Below the pieces are notes generated by a model. That model was given only the letters and a program-made list of their open reading frames with translations, was not told where the DNA came from and ran no database searches. The translations under genes were made by a program, and so were the position numbers. Of a stretch of DNA of 64,000 nucleotides, positions 33,944-43,891 are shown one piece after another. The stretch's first letter is position 1; each line of letters opens with the position of its first letter. Source of the DNA: an uncultured Lachnospiraceae bacterium (GTDB taxonomy: Bacteria > Bacillota > Clostridia > Lachnospirales > Lachnospiraceae); assembly GCA_947626395.1 (NCBI GenBank), contig CANQRU010000008.1, positions 24,296 to 88,295 of the forward strand, read 5' to 3'.

Positions 33944-36238
33944 ATGAAAAAAGCAAACAAAGTGCTGGCCATGGTCCTTTCTGCGGCTATGGTAGCATCT
34001 CTGGCGGCTTGCGGCGGCGGCAGCGGTTCCACCGAGACCACAGCAGCGCCGGCAGAGACGACTACTGCAGCGGCGGCTGAGACTACAGCGGCACCGGCGG
34101 AGACCACAGCACCGGCTGCGGAAGACGACGGAACTCTGATGGCTGACGTCAACACGCAGGACGCCATCGATGTAGAGGCGGAGAGCGAGACATCCGACGC
34201 CCTTTACGATGAGATCTTCGGCGAGTATGTCGAGCATTACGAGAAGGCCCTCGCTGTCGGCGACCAGGGCGAGCGTCTTGGCCTGATGGCGATCGCTGAG
34301 GCGAAGCTTCTGGAGACGGGCGTTGTGCTTCCGTATCAGAACAACGCCGGCAACTACGCGATCAGCCGCATCATCCCGCGTTTCGGTGCTACCGTATCAT
34401 GGGGCATGGACGGCGATTACCGTGTTTATAAAAGCGCTCTGATCGCCGACCGTATCCTTACTCCCGACGAGCGTGCCGCGTTCACCGCGAAGTGGAGCGA
34501 GTGCGCAACCGCCGACGAGTACATCGAGTACGTAAAGCAGTGGTGCGAGGAGAACGATGTGACCCTTCAGAACACCTACACCACGACCTATACTTCCGGT
34601 TATGAGCCCGATGTGTGGGATACCCTTTCCACCAACAAGACGGCTGTCGGCGGCCCTCTTTCCTATACCTGGGAAGGTCTGCTGGCTTATGACGCCAAGA
34701 ACATCCAGCAGCCCGCTCTGGCTGAGAGCTGGGAGAAGTCCGAGGATGGTACGGTTTACACATTCCATATCCGTCTGGGTATGCAGTGGGTTACCTACCA
34801 GGGCACCCCGATCACCGAGGTCAAGGCTGACGACTGGGTAGCTTCCGTACAGCATGCTGCTGACTGCGGCGGTGCCCTCTCCAGCGTTATCTCCCCGATC
34901 GTGAACCTGGATGAGTATGTTTCCGGTGAGATCACTGACTTTGACGAGGTCGGTATCAAGGCTCTTGACGACTACACCCTGGAGGTTACTCTGAAGGAGA
35001 TGACTCCGTGGTTCGAGACCGTTCTTGGCTACAGCGCAATGGCTCCTCTGTGCCGTGAGTACTACACCTCTCAGGGCGGTAAGTTCGGCGCCGAGTTCGA
35101 CAGCTCTGCCGCTGACTACACCTACGGCTCTGACCCGCAGCACATCGCTTACTGCGGTCCTTACCTGATCAGCAACTGGACCTATCAGAACACGATCGCT
35201 TACACGAAGAACCCGTACTACTGGAACGCTGACAATGTGACCCTGGACACCATCACCTACATCTACAACGATGGTACGGATCCTCTGTTCGGATGGAACG
35301 CATTCCTGGACGGCACGCTGAACGGCGGCATCGGCCTTGGTTCCGCTGCTCTTGAGCAGGCGAAGGCTGTTACTGTTCCGGATGATCCTGATGGCAAGAC
35401 CTACTTTGAGAAGTACGCTTACGTAGTTCTTGAGGACGACACCTCCTTCCTGAACTGGGTGAACGTGAACCGTTACGCTTACGCGAACTTCAACGACGAG
35501 TCCGTCATGCGTTCTCCGCAGACGGTTACCCAGGCTGAGCGTACAGCCGCTGCGAAGCTGAATCATAACTTCCGTATGGCTCTGGCTTACGCCCGTGACC
35601 GCGGCACCTCCAACGCCGCCAGCGTCGGCGAGGATCTGAAGTACGCTTCCCTGACCAACTCTTATGTGCCGGGCAGCTTCATCGTTGCCGCTAACGAGTT
35701 CACTGTTGATATCAACGGCACTGCCACCACATTCCCGGCAGGCACATTCTACGGCGAGGTTCTTCAGGCTCAGCTGACCGCTGACGGATATCCCATGAAG
35801 GTCTGGGATCCGGAAGGCAATGACGGCGCAGGCGCAAGCTACGGCTTCGACGGCTGGTATCTCCCCGAAGAGGCAGCCAAGTGCATGGACGCCGCTGTTG
35901 AGGAACTGGCAGCTCAGGGCATCGAGGTTTCCGCTGAGAACCCGATCTACCTTGACTGGTGCTACCGTGACTACAGCACGATCGGTGCTGCTATGGACCA
36001 GGCTACGAAGCAGTCCATCGAGGAAGCTCTGGGCGGACGGGTTATCATTAACCTGGTCTCCTCTGAGGGCGATTCCAACAACGTATCCTATGCCGCTTAC
36101 ATGGGCGACTATGGTTATCAGTTCAACTTCGACTTCGGCGGAAGCTCCGGATGGGGCCCCGACTACGGCGACGCGCAGACTTACCTTGACACCATGCTGC
36201 CGACCGGCGGTATGATGCAGAACGTAGGTCTCTGGTGA
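33944..36238 (+). CDS. Peptide ABC transporter solute-binding lipoprotein
   Basis: 764 residues, longer than a typical OppA (about 540). Lipoprotein signal with lipobox SLAAC, then a Thr/Ala/Pro-rich linker (TTAAPAETT repeats, about residues 28-65) that tethers it to the membrane. Next comes an unusual 150-residue region before the SBP_bac_5 domain (from about residue 225, DTLSTNKTAVGGPLSYTWEGLL and LAESWEKSEDGTVYTFHIR). Codon use is strongly biased, suggesting high expression. A stem-loop follows it, which may reduce transcription of the downstream membrane genes. Confidence 0.93.
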   Translation: MKKANKVLAMVLSAAMVASLAACGGGSGSTETTAAPAETTTAAAAETTAAPAETTAPAAEDDGTLMADVNTQDAIDVEAESETSDALYDEIFGEYVEHYEKALAVGDQGERLGLMAIAEAKLLETGVVLPYQNNAGNYAISRIIPRFGATVSWGMDGDYRVYKSALIADRILTPDERAAFTAKWSECATADEYIEYVKQWCEENDVTLQNTYTTTYTSGYEPDVWDTLSTNKTAVGGPLSYTWEGLLAYDAKNIQQPALAESWEKSEDGTVYTFHIRLGMQWVTYQGTPITEVKADDWVASVQHAADCGGALSSVISPIVNLDEYVSGEITDFDEVGIKALDDYTLEVTLKEMTPWFETVLGYSAMAPLCREYYTSQGGKFGAEFDSSAADYTYGSDPQHIAYCGPYLISNWTYQNTIAYTKNPYYWNADNVTLDTITYIYNDGTDPLFGWNAFLDGTLNGGIGLGSAALEQAKAVTVPDDPDGKTYFEKYAYVVLEDDTSFLNWVNVNRYAYANFNDESVMRSPQTVTQAERTAAAKLNHNFRMALAYARDRGTSNAASVGEDLKYASLTNSYVPGSFIVAANEFTVDINGTATTFPAGTFYGEVLQAQLTADGYPMKVWDPEGNDGAGASYGFDGWYLPEEAAKCMDAAVEELAAQGIEVSAENPIYLDWCYRDYSTIGAAMDQATKQSIEEALGGRVIINLVSSEGDSNNVSYAAYMGDYGYQFNFDFGGSSGWGPDYGDAQTYLDTMLPTGGMMQNVGLW

Positions 36239-36273
36239 TGAACCTCTTGCGTTCGCAGGAAATCTAAGCTGAC

Positions 36274-36305
36274 GAGAGGGGGCGGGCAATCCTCGCCCCC
36301 TTCTC
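36274..36305 (+). terminator. Stem-loop after the binding-protein gene
   Basis: GAGAGGGGGCG / CGCCCCCTTCTC forms a very stable stem but lacks a long T-run. Such a structure may protect the upstream mRNA and partially terminate, a common pattern after binding-protein genes. Confidence 0.65.
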
Positions 36306-36306
36306 A

Positions 36307-36447
36307 TATTACGTCAGTACGCGGGAAAGAGCGCCGGCGGCGCGCTTTCCGTATTTTGTTAGCAGGCAGAAAAGGGTGCCGGCGTCGCGCTTCTGCATTA
36401 CGTCGGTAGGAAGAGAAACTGTCAGTGGCGGGTTCTCTGCATTTCCC
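36307..36447. repeat. Three 44-45 bp constant-loop hairpin repeats
   Basis: Three consecutive units are each introduced by TATTACGTCAG-like spacers (TATTACGTCAGTA, TATTTTGTTAGCA, ATTACGTCGGTAG). Each has a different self-complementary stem (GGGAAAG/CTTTCC, GCAGAA/TTCTGC, GAGAA/TTCTC) around a shared core (GCGCCGGCGGCGC, GTGCCGGCGTCGC, TGTCAGTGGCG). They fill the gap between the binding protein and permease genes and are related to the 39-bp units at 6859. Confidence 0.75.
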
Positions 36448-36476
36448 GAATAAATGAGAGGGCAGAGTGGTGACAT

Positions 36477-38072
36477 ATGGCTAAATATGTATTGAAAAGG
36501 CTTCTCCACGGCGCGGTATCGGTTGTTCTGGTGGTCACGATTGTCATGCTGCTTGTCTACGGTCTTATGAACCGGGACAAGGTATTTGTGGCGGACGGAA
36601 ACTACAACAAGCAGGCCAACAACAACCGTGTTACATACCGCTACAGGCGCTGGGAGGAATTTGGTTATCTGGATTACGTCCCATATGCGGACTATATAAA
36701 TGAACTGGCTGGCAACGGCGAACTCGATGAGGAGACCCGTGCCAAGGCCGTTACGCTGGGCCGTGCAGACGACGGCTCCAACGACAGCGAGATCGCTGCC
36801 GAGTATATTCAGAAATTTACTGACTATTACACGTCCAAAGGATATGTGGTTACGCGTCTGAAGGCGGTTGTTCTGCGGAATAAGCTGGCTGACGGAGGCC
36901 AGCCCGCGCTGTTTGCTTATAAGGACTTTTCGCTGTGGCAGAGGCTGCTGAATTATTTCAAAGGACTGATAGTCATTGACAATATTCATAAGGTGCCGGA
37001 CAATATCGATATCGGTAAGAGGGGGCTCAGCTTTACGCTCTACGATCCGCTGAACGCCGACGCCGAGACCGGAGCGAAGAAGTTCTCGCCCGCGATCACC
37101 GGCAACGGCACTACCCACAAGTATCTTCTTTATTTTGACGATCAGTTTCCGTACATTCATCAGAACTTCCTGACGATCCATCTGGGAACCTCCTTTTCTG
37201 TGACGCAGGGCGTGGATGTATTCCAGACCATGACCCAGAGCCAGGGCTCGTGGATCCAGAGACTGACTACTTATCCGTCGGGACTTACGGAGATGAGCGC
37301 GGATAATCTGCATACCGCTACCTATATCCAGGGGTCTAAGGACGCTAATACGCTGAACGCCGACCGCTTTGAAGACGACTATACCAGCCTGAGCGCGAAG
37401 CGCAACAGTATGTCCCGTATGGGCTTCTCCTTCGTGATCGGTATCATTTCCACTATCTTCGTCTACATCCTGGGACTGCCTCTGGGCGTGCTTATGGCCC
37501 GCTACAAGGAAGGTCTGCTCGATAAAGTAGGAACGGTGTACATCATGTTCATCTCCGCGGTGCCGAGCCTTGCTTACATCTTTATGTTCAAAGGCATCGG
37601 CCGCGCTATGGGCCTGCCGGTCACGTTCATGATGGACAGCGCTACGAAGCTGATGTTCGTAATGCCGATCGTTTCCCTGGCGCTGCCGTCCGTGGCCAGC
37701 ATGATGAAGTGGATGCGGCGCTACATGATCGACCAGATGAACTCGGATTACGTGAAGTTCGCCCGGTCCGGCGGTATGTCGGAGACGGAGATCTTCTTCA
37801 AGCACGTTATGAAGGTGGCTTCGATCCCGATCGTCCAGGGCATCCCCGGCTCGCTGCTGTTCGCGATGACCGGCGCTCTGATCACGGAGCGCGTCTACCT
37901 GATCCCCGGCGCCGGCGGACTTCTGATCGACGCGATTAACCAGTACGACAACGCGGTCATCGTAGGCGTCACGCTGTTCTATGCGATCCTGTCCGTTCTG
38001 TCGCTGATCCTGGGCGACGTGATGATGGCGATGGTTGACCCGAGAATTTCCTTCACAGAGAAAGCGAGGTGA
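36477..38072 (+). CDS. Peptide ABC transporter permease, OppB-like, with enlarged extracellular domain
   Basis: 531 residues, against about 310-330 for OppB. The first helix (LLHGAVSVVLVVTIVMLLVYGL) is followed by about 280 residues of extracytoplasmic sequence. The usual BPD_transp_1 domain then has five helices and the EAA motif region (RSGGMSETEIFFKHVMKVA). The large insertion may contact the oversized binding protein. It overlaps the next gene. Confidence 0.92.
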   Translation: MAKYVLKRLLHGAVSVVLVVTIVMLLVYGLMNRDKVFVADGNYNKQANNNRVTYRYRRWEEFGYLDYVPYADYINELAGNGELDEETRAKAVTLGRADDGSNDSEIAAEYIQKFTDYYTSKGYVVTRLKAVVLRNKLADGGQPALFAYKDFSLWQRLLNYFKGLIVIDNIHKVPDNIDIGKRGLSFTLYDPLNADAETGAKKFSPAITGNGTTHKYLLYFDDQFPYIHQNFLTIHLGTSFSVTQGVDVFQTMTQSQGSWIQRLTTYPSGLTEMSADNLHTATYIQGSKDANTLNADRFEDDYTSLSAKRNSMSRMGFSFVIGIISTIFVYILGLPLGVLMARYKEGLLDKVGTVYIMFISAVPSLAYIFMFKGIGRAMGLPVTFMMDSATKLMFVMPIVSLALPSVASMMKWMRRYMIDQMNSDYVKFARSGGMSETEIFFKHVMKVASIPIVQGIPGSLLFAMTGALITERVYLIPGAGGLLIDAINQYDNAVIVGVTLFYAILSVLSLILGDVMMAMVDPRISFTEKAR

Positions 38073-38077
38073 GCGGT

Positions 38078-39058
38078 ATGGAAGATTTCTGCAAGAAGTA
38101 CAATATGTCGGAAGAAGAACTTTTCGCGCCGATGGACCACAACGATCTGGAATCTGAGAAGATCACCGCTCCCCGGTATTCTTACTGGAAATCGGTGTTC
38201 CGCGTGTTTTTCCGCAATAAGATCAACATCGTGGTGCTGACCATTCTGGCGATCATGATCCTGTTCGCTTATATTTATCCGTCGGCGATCGGTTACGATC
38301 CCGCGGTGGATCCGTTCATCAACGTGAACAATACCGCTTCGTTCCACCTGACTCCGCAGAAGGCCTTCGACCGCCTTGGCCATGACCTTAAGTGGATATT
38401 CGGTACCGGCGGTACGGGCGCGTCCACCTTTAACGCCATCTGGAACGGCTCGCGTATTTCCATTTCCCTGGCTCTTATCTGCGCGGCCATCAATATGTCC
38501 ATCGGAATCATCCTGGGCGCCATCTGGGGTTTCTCCCGGAAGGTGGATATCGTGATGAACGAGGTCTATAATGTGCTGGGCAATATTCCATCCACACTGC
38601 TGATGTCCGTTCTGGTCATGATCTTCTCGCCCACGTTCTGGACGCTGGTTTTCGCCATGACGATCCTGGGCTGGATGGGTATGGCTTATTACATCAGGAC
38701 CCGTGTTATCATTATCCGCGACCATGAATACAACCTGGCATCGCGGTGCCTGGGAACGAATATTTTCAAGATCGCGATAAAGAACATCCTTCCGTTCATG
38801 ACCAGCGTCATCGTTCTGGAGATCGCGGCCGCCATTCCGGGCTACATTTCTTCAGAGGTGTTCTTAAGCTACATCGGCCTCGGTATCAGTGACCTGACTC
38901 TTGGACGTCTGATCTACGAGGCGCAGAACGCGATGGTAACGCCCGGCTGGGGCTGGGAGTTCTGGACGCCTGTGGCTGTAGCTTCCGTTATCACGATCGT
39001 GCTCTATGTGACCGGTCAGAACCTGGGCGACGCCTGCGACCCCAGGACACATATGTAA
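38078..39058 (+). CDS. Peptide ABC transporter permease, OppC-like
   Basis: 326 residues from the ATG at 38078, which has GAGGTGA 6 bases upstream; a GTG at 38069 overlapping the previous stop is the alternative. OppC-type N-terminal cytoplasmic tail, a helix at about 50-72, then the permease core with the EAA-like loop (SRCLGTNIFKIAIKNILPF). The protein ends with NLGDACDPRT, near the typical OppC ending GDGLRDALDP. Confidence 0.92.
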   Translation: MEDFCKKYNMSEEELFAPMDHNDLESEKITAPRYSYWKSVFRVFFRNKINIVVLTILAIMILFAYIYPSAIGYDPAVDPFINVNNTASFHLTPQKAFDRLGHDLKWIFGTGGTGASTFNAIWNGSRISISLALICAAINMSIGIILGAIWGFSRKVDIVMNEVYNVLGNIPSTLLMSVLVMIFSPTFWTLVFAMTILGWMGMAYYIRTRVIIIRDHEYNLASRCLGTNIFKIAIKNILPFMTSVIVLEIAAAIPGYISSEVFLSYIGLGISDLTLGRLIYEAQNAMVTPGWGWEFWTPVAVASVITIVLYVTGQNLGDACDPRTHM

Positions 39059-39071
39059 GGAGGGCATTCAG

Positions 39072-40820
39072 ATGGAAGATAAGAAAGTACTGCTCTCCGT
39101 ACGCAACCTGCATGTGAAATTCCGCGTCCGCGGCCGTATCCTGACCGCGATCCGCGGCATTGATCTGGATATTTATGAGAATGAGTCGATCGCTATCGTT
39201 GGCGAATCCGGTTCCGGAAAGTCCGTATTCACGAAGACCTTCGCCGGTATGCTGGATTCCAACGGCTTCATCTCGGAAGGACAGCTGATATTAAACGATT
39301 CAGAACTGGCGGAGACCTATGTGAAGCTGACGCCGGGAGCGCGGCAGCTGATGCAGGGGACGTTAAGCAGACTGAACGATATTTCCCGCTACGAGCTGGG
39401 CGCCGAGACGTATAAGAAGATGAAGGCGCTGGAGGCGGAGAAGAAGAGCCGTGAGACCATCAGCGATGAAGAGCGGGCGGCGATCGAGAAAGAACTGAAC
39501 GACATGAAGTTTAAGCGGACGAACCTCTTCAACGAGAAGCAGACCTATGATCCGCGCCATGAAAAGGACCGCATCAAGGCGGCCGACCGTGAACTTAAGG
39601 AGTACGACGCCAAGATCAAGGCGCTGGAGAACAAGGAAGCGGAAGAGGAGAAAGCCCGCAAGGCGGAAGCCGCCAGAGACACGGTCTATCTGGAGAACTA
39701 TAAGAAGCAGATGGCCGAACTGAAGGCGAAATACGAGCAGGAGATCAAGGGACAGATCTCCGAGGAGACGAAGAAGCGTAATGAGATCCTCGGCAAGGAG
39801 ATCCGCCTGTCCGTGGGACGCTACAGTCTGGTGAAGCGTATTCAGCTGACCCACGGGCTTCTGGTGGCGCTTAAGAAGGCCATGCAGATCGGCGTGGACT
39901 TAAACGACGAGAATCAGCGCAACAAGGTCTTTGATACGGTGGCGTTCCGCGTAAAGTATCTGGATGAGACGCAGGATCAGCTTCACGGCACCTGCATCCT
40001 GAACCTGGCCAATGTGAAATACGCCCGCGACTGGCAGCAGATCCGCGGCCGCCGCATTGCTACCGTGTTCCAGGACCCGATGACCAGCTTAAACCCGATC
40101 GTTACGATCGGCAAGCAGATCACTTCCGTGATCATGCGGCATCAGGGCTGTTCGGAGGTGGAGGCAAGGCGCCGCGCCATCGAGCTGATGCACAAGGTGG
40201 GAATCCCCAATGCGGAATCGCGTTTTGACGATTATCCGTTCCAGTACTCCGGCGGTATGAGACAGCGTATCGTTATCGCGATCGCCCTGTCCTGCCAGCC
40301 GAAGATCCTGATCTGCGACGAGCCGACGACGGCTTTGGACGTGACGATCCAGGCCCAGATCCTGCAGCTGATCAAGGATATGCAGAAGGAGTTCGGATTT
40401 ACGATCGTATTCATTACTCACGACCTGGGCGTGGTCGCCAATATCGCCGACCGCGTGGCGGTGCTGTACGCCGGACAGGTGGTCGAGCTGGGCAAGGTTG
40501 ACGAGGTCTTCTACGATCCCCGCCATCCGTACACCTGGGCGCTTCTGTCCAGTCTGCCCCAGCTGGCCCAGAGGAATACACAGCTGTATTCCATTACCGG
40601 TACGCCGCCGTCCCTGTACAACAGCATTGTGGGCGACGCGTTCGCGCCCCGCAATCCGCACTGCTTAAAGATCGATACGCTGGAAGAGCCGCCGATGTTC
40701 AAAGTGACGGACACCCACTACGCGAAGACCTGGCTGCTGGATCCGAGAGCGCCGAAGATCGAGAAGCCGGAAGGCATTCACGATATCCACGGCAAGCTTA
40801 TGGAAGCATTTAATATTTAA
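39072..40820 (+). CDS. Peptide ABC transporter ATPase, OppD-like, with large coiled-coil insertion
   Basis: 582 residues, about 240 more than normal OppD. Walker A (GESGSGKS) is at 44-51, yet the Q-loop ([12 protein letters not shown]) is at about 331, where roughly 100 is expected. Between them lies a charged helical insertion (about 78-318) rich in Lys/Glu heptads ([19 protein letters not shown]). The rest is regular: YSGGMRQR signature, [18 protein letters not shown], and the C-terminal oligopeptide signature ending around RNPHCLKID. The insertion is in frame, and all motifs are intact. Confidence 0.92.
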   Translation: MEDKKVLLSVRNLHVKFRVRGRILTAIRGIDLDIYENESIAIVGESGSGKSVFTKTFAGMLDSNGFISEGQLILNDSELAETYVKLTPGARQLMQGTLSRLNDISRYELGAETYKKMKALEAEKKSRETISDEERAAIEKELNDMKFKRTNLFNEKQTYDPRHEKDRIKAADRELKEYDAKIKALENKEAEEEKARKAEAARDTVYLENYKKQMAELKAKYEQEIKGQISEETKKRNEILGKEIRLSVGRYSLVKRIQLTHGLLVALKKAMQIGVDLNDENQRNKVFDTVAFRVKYLDETQDQLHGTCILNLANVKYARDWQQIRGRRIATVFQDPMTSLNPIVTIGKQITSVIMRHQGCSEVEARRRAIELMHKVGIPNAESRFDDYPFQYSGGMRQRIVIAIALSCQPKILICDEPTTALDVTIQAQILQLIKDMQKEFGFTIVFITHDLGVVANIADRVAVLYAGQVVELGKVDEVFYDPRHPYTWALLSSLPQLAQRNTQLYSITGTPPSLYNSIVGDAFAPRNPHCLKIDTLEEPPMFKVTDTHYAKTWLLDPRAPKIEKPEGIHDIHGKLMEAFNI

Positions 40821-40834
40821 GGGAGGAAGGCAAG

Positions 40835-42163
40835 ATGGCAAATACAGAAACAACCAAAAAAGGCCGTTCCCTCTTCCCCGAGCACGGTCCGATCGCAGAG
40901 AACGGCAGGGAGATCCTGCTGTCGATCAAAGATATCGATATTACATTCGGCAAGGGCGACAACGTTGTCCGCGCCGTTACGGACGCGTCCTTCGACATCT
41001 ACAAGGGAGAGACGTTCTCCCTGGTCGGAGAGTCCGGTTCCGGCAAGACCACCATCGGCCGCGCGGTCATCCGCGTGAACCCGCTGGCGGCCGGCGAGAT
41101 CCAGTACAAGGGCGTCCGCATTTCCGGAAAGATCCCTCACGCCCTGGACCGGGAAGTCATCCGCAATGTGCAGATGGTGTTCCAGGATCCGGCGGCGTCG
41201 CTGAATGAGCGCGCCACCGTGGATTACATCATTTCCGAGGGACTTTATAACTTCGGCCTCTTCGAGAATGAAGCGGACCGCGTGCAGAAGGTGGAGAACA
41301 TGATCCACCAGGTCGGCCTTCTGCCGGAGCACCTGACCCGTTATCCGCATGAGTTCTCCGGCGGCCAGAGACAGCGTATCGGCATCGCCCGCGCCATGGT
41401 CATGGAGCCGGAGCTGGTGGTGGCCGACGAGCCGATCTCCGCGCTGGATGTGTCGATCCGCGCGCAGGTGCTGAACCTGATGAAGCAGTTCCAGAAGGAA
41501 AAGGACGTTACCTACCTGTTCATCGCCCATGACCTGAGCGTCGTTCGGTTCATTTCCGACCGGATCGGCGTTATCTATAAGGGCCGTATCGTGGAGGTAG
41601 CAGAAGCGGAGGAACTGTTCAACTTCCCGCTGCATCCGTATACCCACTCCTTGATTTCCGCGATCCCGATCCCGGATCCGCAGCTGGAGAAGAACAAGGT
41701 GCAGTATGTGTATGATCCGTCGATCCATGACTACAGCGTGGATAAGCCGGAATTCGTGAACATCGGCCATGACCACTGGGTCTACGGCAATAAGGCGGAG
41801 ATCGAGAAATACAAAGAGCTTCGCGAGAAGGGCGAGCCGGTGAAGGCCGTTACGATCATTTCTCCGGAAGAGAAGGAGAAAGCAGCCGCGGCCCGGAAGG
41901 CGAACGAGGCGCTGCAGTCGAAGAAGATGGAGAAGGAGCTGGAGGAATTCCTTGCGGCTCCGACACGCGATACCGGAAGCTTCTGGTACGCGCTCATTTC
42001 CTTCTTCCTGCCGATCCTTGGCCTGATCGGGGGGGTTGTATTCAAACATTTCCATTTCAAGAGGAACGCAAGGTCCTGCTTTAAGGGAGCTGTCATCGGT
42101 CTGATCGCGATCGCAGTGATCCTGGTGGTGTTCCTGCTGTTGTTGCTGCTGGCGGTGATCTAG
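40835..42163 (+). CDS. Peptide ABC transporter ATPase, OppF-like, with C-terminal membrane hairpin
   Basis: 442 residues. A normal OppF core: [48 protein letters not shown]. After about residue 330 come a charged helix ([27 protein letters not shown]) and then two membrane segments ([20 protein letters not shown] and [20 protein letters not shown]) to the end. An ATPase subunit anchored in the membrane by its own helices is unusual for importers. The stop abuts the next ATG. Confidence 0.92.
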   Translation: MANTETTKKGRSLFPEHGPIAENGREILLSIKDIDITFGKGDNVVRAVTDASFDIYKGETFSLVGESGSGKTTIGRAVIRVNPLAAGEIQYKGVRISGKIPHALDREVIRNVQMVFQDPAASLNERATVDYIISEGLYNFGLFENEADRVQKVENMIHQVGLLPEHLTRYPHEFSGGQRQRIGIARAMVMEPELVVADEPISALDVSIRAQVLNLMKQFQKEKDVTYLFIAHDLSVVRFISDRIGVIYKGRIVEVAEAEELFNFPLHPYTHSLISAIPIPDPQLEKNKVQYVYDPSIHDYSVDKPEFVNIGHDHWVYGNKAEIEKYKELREKGEPVKAVTIISPEEKEKAAAARKANEALQSKKMEKELEEFLAAPTRDTGSFWYALISFFLPILGLIGGVVFKHFHFKRNARSCFKGAVIGLIAIAVILVVFLLLLLLAVI

Positions 42164-43711
42164 ATGGGCAGAAGAGGGGTTAACGACAGCCCGAAGCCCT
42201 ATCTGGAGCCGGTAGAGAAGATCGAGGTTTCCGAGAAACATTTCGGCCGCAGAGCTATCGCTGCGGCCGTGTTTCTTCTGATCGGGGTCGGAGCGTTTGC
42301 GTATTTTATCGTGGGTCTGGTGCGGGGCGAGCCCGGCTGGACGGAGATCACGGCGCTGTCGTCGAGAGTGAACTGCAGCGGGGATTTCGTCTTCCTGTAT
42401 GAGGTAGGAGCGGAGAGCGGTTCGGCGCAGAGCGAGAGGCGCGACGTGACCGCGGCGTACACGGCCGCGGCGGAGAAGGCGTACTGGATGTTTGAAAATG
42501 TGCGGGCGGCGGGAGACTTTGCGGAAGAGGATGACGAAAGCGGCGCGGAAACAGCGGCTGACGGCACCGGGCAGTCAGAAACATATGGAAATGATGCAGC
42601 CGTGTATGCGAACGAGATCCACGGCTGCGCAGTCGCGGAAACTGTCAACGGGAAAACCTCGTTTCCGGCGGTAGGAAGCGTCCGCTTCCTCAACGATCAT
42701 CCGAATGAAGAGGTCACGATCGACGCACCGTTATACGAGGCGTTCGCGAAGCTGGATGCCGCAGGGGGCCGGTGGCTGTATCTGCCGGCGGTCTACCAGA
42801 CGTACAACAACCTGTATTCCAGTGAAGCAGATTCCATAGCCGCGGAATTCGATCCGCGGGAGAGCGAAGAGGTGGCTGCATACTTTGAGGAAGTTCTGGC
42901 GTACGCGAACGACCCGGCCGCGGTGGATGTGGAGCTCCTGGGCGATAACCGGGTGCGGCTTTCTGTGTCGGAGGAATACCTGGAATTTGCGGCGGAGAAC
43001 GGGATCGACAGTTTTATCGATTTCTACTGGATGAAGAACGCGTTTATTGCGGATTATCTGGCGGAGTCGCTGACGGAAGCCGGATTTACCCGCGGAAGCA
43101 TCTCCAGCTACGACGGATTCGTGCGGAATCTGGATGGGCGGGATGTGAGTTATTCTTTTAATGTTTATGACAGAGCGGTAACCGGGGCGGAGAGTTCCGG
43201 GGAAGACGGCCAGGCGATGACAGAGAATGCGGCAAACAGCCTGAACAGCGGGGATGTGCAGCCGGCTGTTCCGGATAGTGAAACAGAGCCGCAGCAGTCG
43301 GCCGGCCGGATCCTCCAGCTGGCGGTTCTGCAGTACTATGGCCCGGTAAGCCTGGTCTATCTGCATGATTACGCGATAACTTCCATGGACCGGCAGCGCT
43401 ATTATCAGATGGCCGACGGAGAGATGCGGACCCCCTATATCGATCCGAAGGACGGCCTGTGCCGGAATTCCATCAGCAGTCTGGTATCGTATTCCTACGA
43501 TGGCAGCATGGGCTGTGCGGATATTCTTCTGTCGGTGATTCCGATCTATATTGCGGATCGGTTTGACGGGGATGCGGTGAACGCGCTGGCGGAGAACCGG
43601 GCTGCGGTTTATTCGGTATACTGCCAGGATCATACGATCTGTCGGAATGACGCCAAAGCGGAACTGAACAGCATTCGCGAAGGTTATGCGGAGAGCGCCG
43701 CGGCGCGGTGA
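42164..43711 (+). CDS. Membrane-anchored protein of the peptide ABC operon, unknown
   Basis: 515 residues beginning immediately after the ATPase stop. Cytoplasmic tail of about 28 residues, one helix (AIAAAVFLLIGVGAFAYFIVGLV), then a large extracytoplasmic domain of alternating acidic stretches and beta-like segments. No cysteine-rich, repeat or catalytic motif recognised. Its place as last gene suggests a specificity, docking or processing partner of the transporter. No family name can be given. Confidence 0.78.
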   Translation: MGRRGVNDSPKPYLEPVEKIEVSEKHFGRRAIAAAVFLLIGVGAFAYFIVGLVRGEPGWTEITALSSRVNCSGDFVFLYEVGAESGSAQSERRDVTAAYTAAAEKAYWMFENVRAAGDFAEEDDESGAETAADGTGQSETYGNDAAVYANEIHGCAVAETVNGKTSFPAVGSVRFLNDHPNEEVTIDAPLYEAFAKLDAAGGRWLYLPAVYQTYNNLYSSEADSIAAEFDPRESEEVAAYFEEVLAYANDPAAVDVELLGDNRVRLSVSEEYLEFAAENGIDSFIDFYWMKNAFIADYLAESLTEAGFTRGSISSYDGFVRNLDGRDVSYSFNVYDRAVTGAESSGEDGQAMTENAANSLNSGDVQPAVPDSETEPQQSAGRILQLAVLQYYGPVSLVYLHDYAITSMDRQRYYQMADGEMRTPYIDPKDGLCRNSISSLVSYSYDGSMGCADILLSVIPIYIADRFDGDAVNALAENRAAVYSVYCQDHTICRNDAKAELNSIREGYAESAAAR

Positions 43712-43766
43712 AATACTCGGATTTCCGGCCGCGGCTGCGTGGAAAATTGCATATGGCAGGAGCCAG

Positions 43767-43798
43767 AGGACTATGGACGAGTTCCATAGTCCTTTTTC
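43767..43798 (+). terminator. Terminator of the peptide ABC operon
   Basis: A perfect 10-bp stem AGGACTATGG / CCATAGTCCT with a seven-base loop is followed by five T. Confidence 0.9.
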
Positions 43799-43836
43799 TA
43801 TGCTTTCCGGAGAAGAAAAGTATCCGGAAATTGCGC

Positions 43837-43866
43837 TTGACAAATACTATAGCGATATGATAACAT
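43837..43866 (+). promoter_or_regulatory. Promoter of the TTT-sulfatase operon
   Basis: A perfect TTGACA (43837-43842) is followed after 16-18 bp by weak -10 options (GATAAC or TAACAT). Downstream, TGGATGTTGGATATCGG and TTGGATACAA (43892-43901) form overlapping imperfect repeats in the leader. The decamer TTGGATACAA recurs beside the gntR promoter. Confidence 0.6.
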
Positions 43867-43891
43867 CTAACTGGATGTTGGATATCGGATA

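Noticed and set aside
34397-36307. 636-codon ORF on the minus strand opposite the binding-protein gene
   Set aside because: It is an antisense shadow created by the strong codon bias of the plus-strand gene; no ribosome binding site, no family motif, Val/Arg/His-rich composition.
36307-36447. CRISPR array
   Set aside because: Only three units with changing stems and no unique spacers or cas genes; the conserved part is the loop, not the whole repeat.
36309-37805. 498-codon minus-strand ORF opposite the OppB-like gene
   Set aside because: Composition and lack of motifs mark it as a shadow; it also runs through the hairpin repeats.
40817-42241. 474-codon minus-strand ORF opposite the OppF-like gene
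   Set aside because: Shadow ORF; the plus-strand frame has all ABC motifs.
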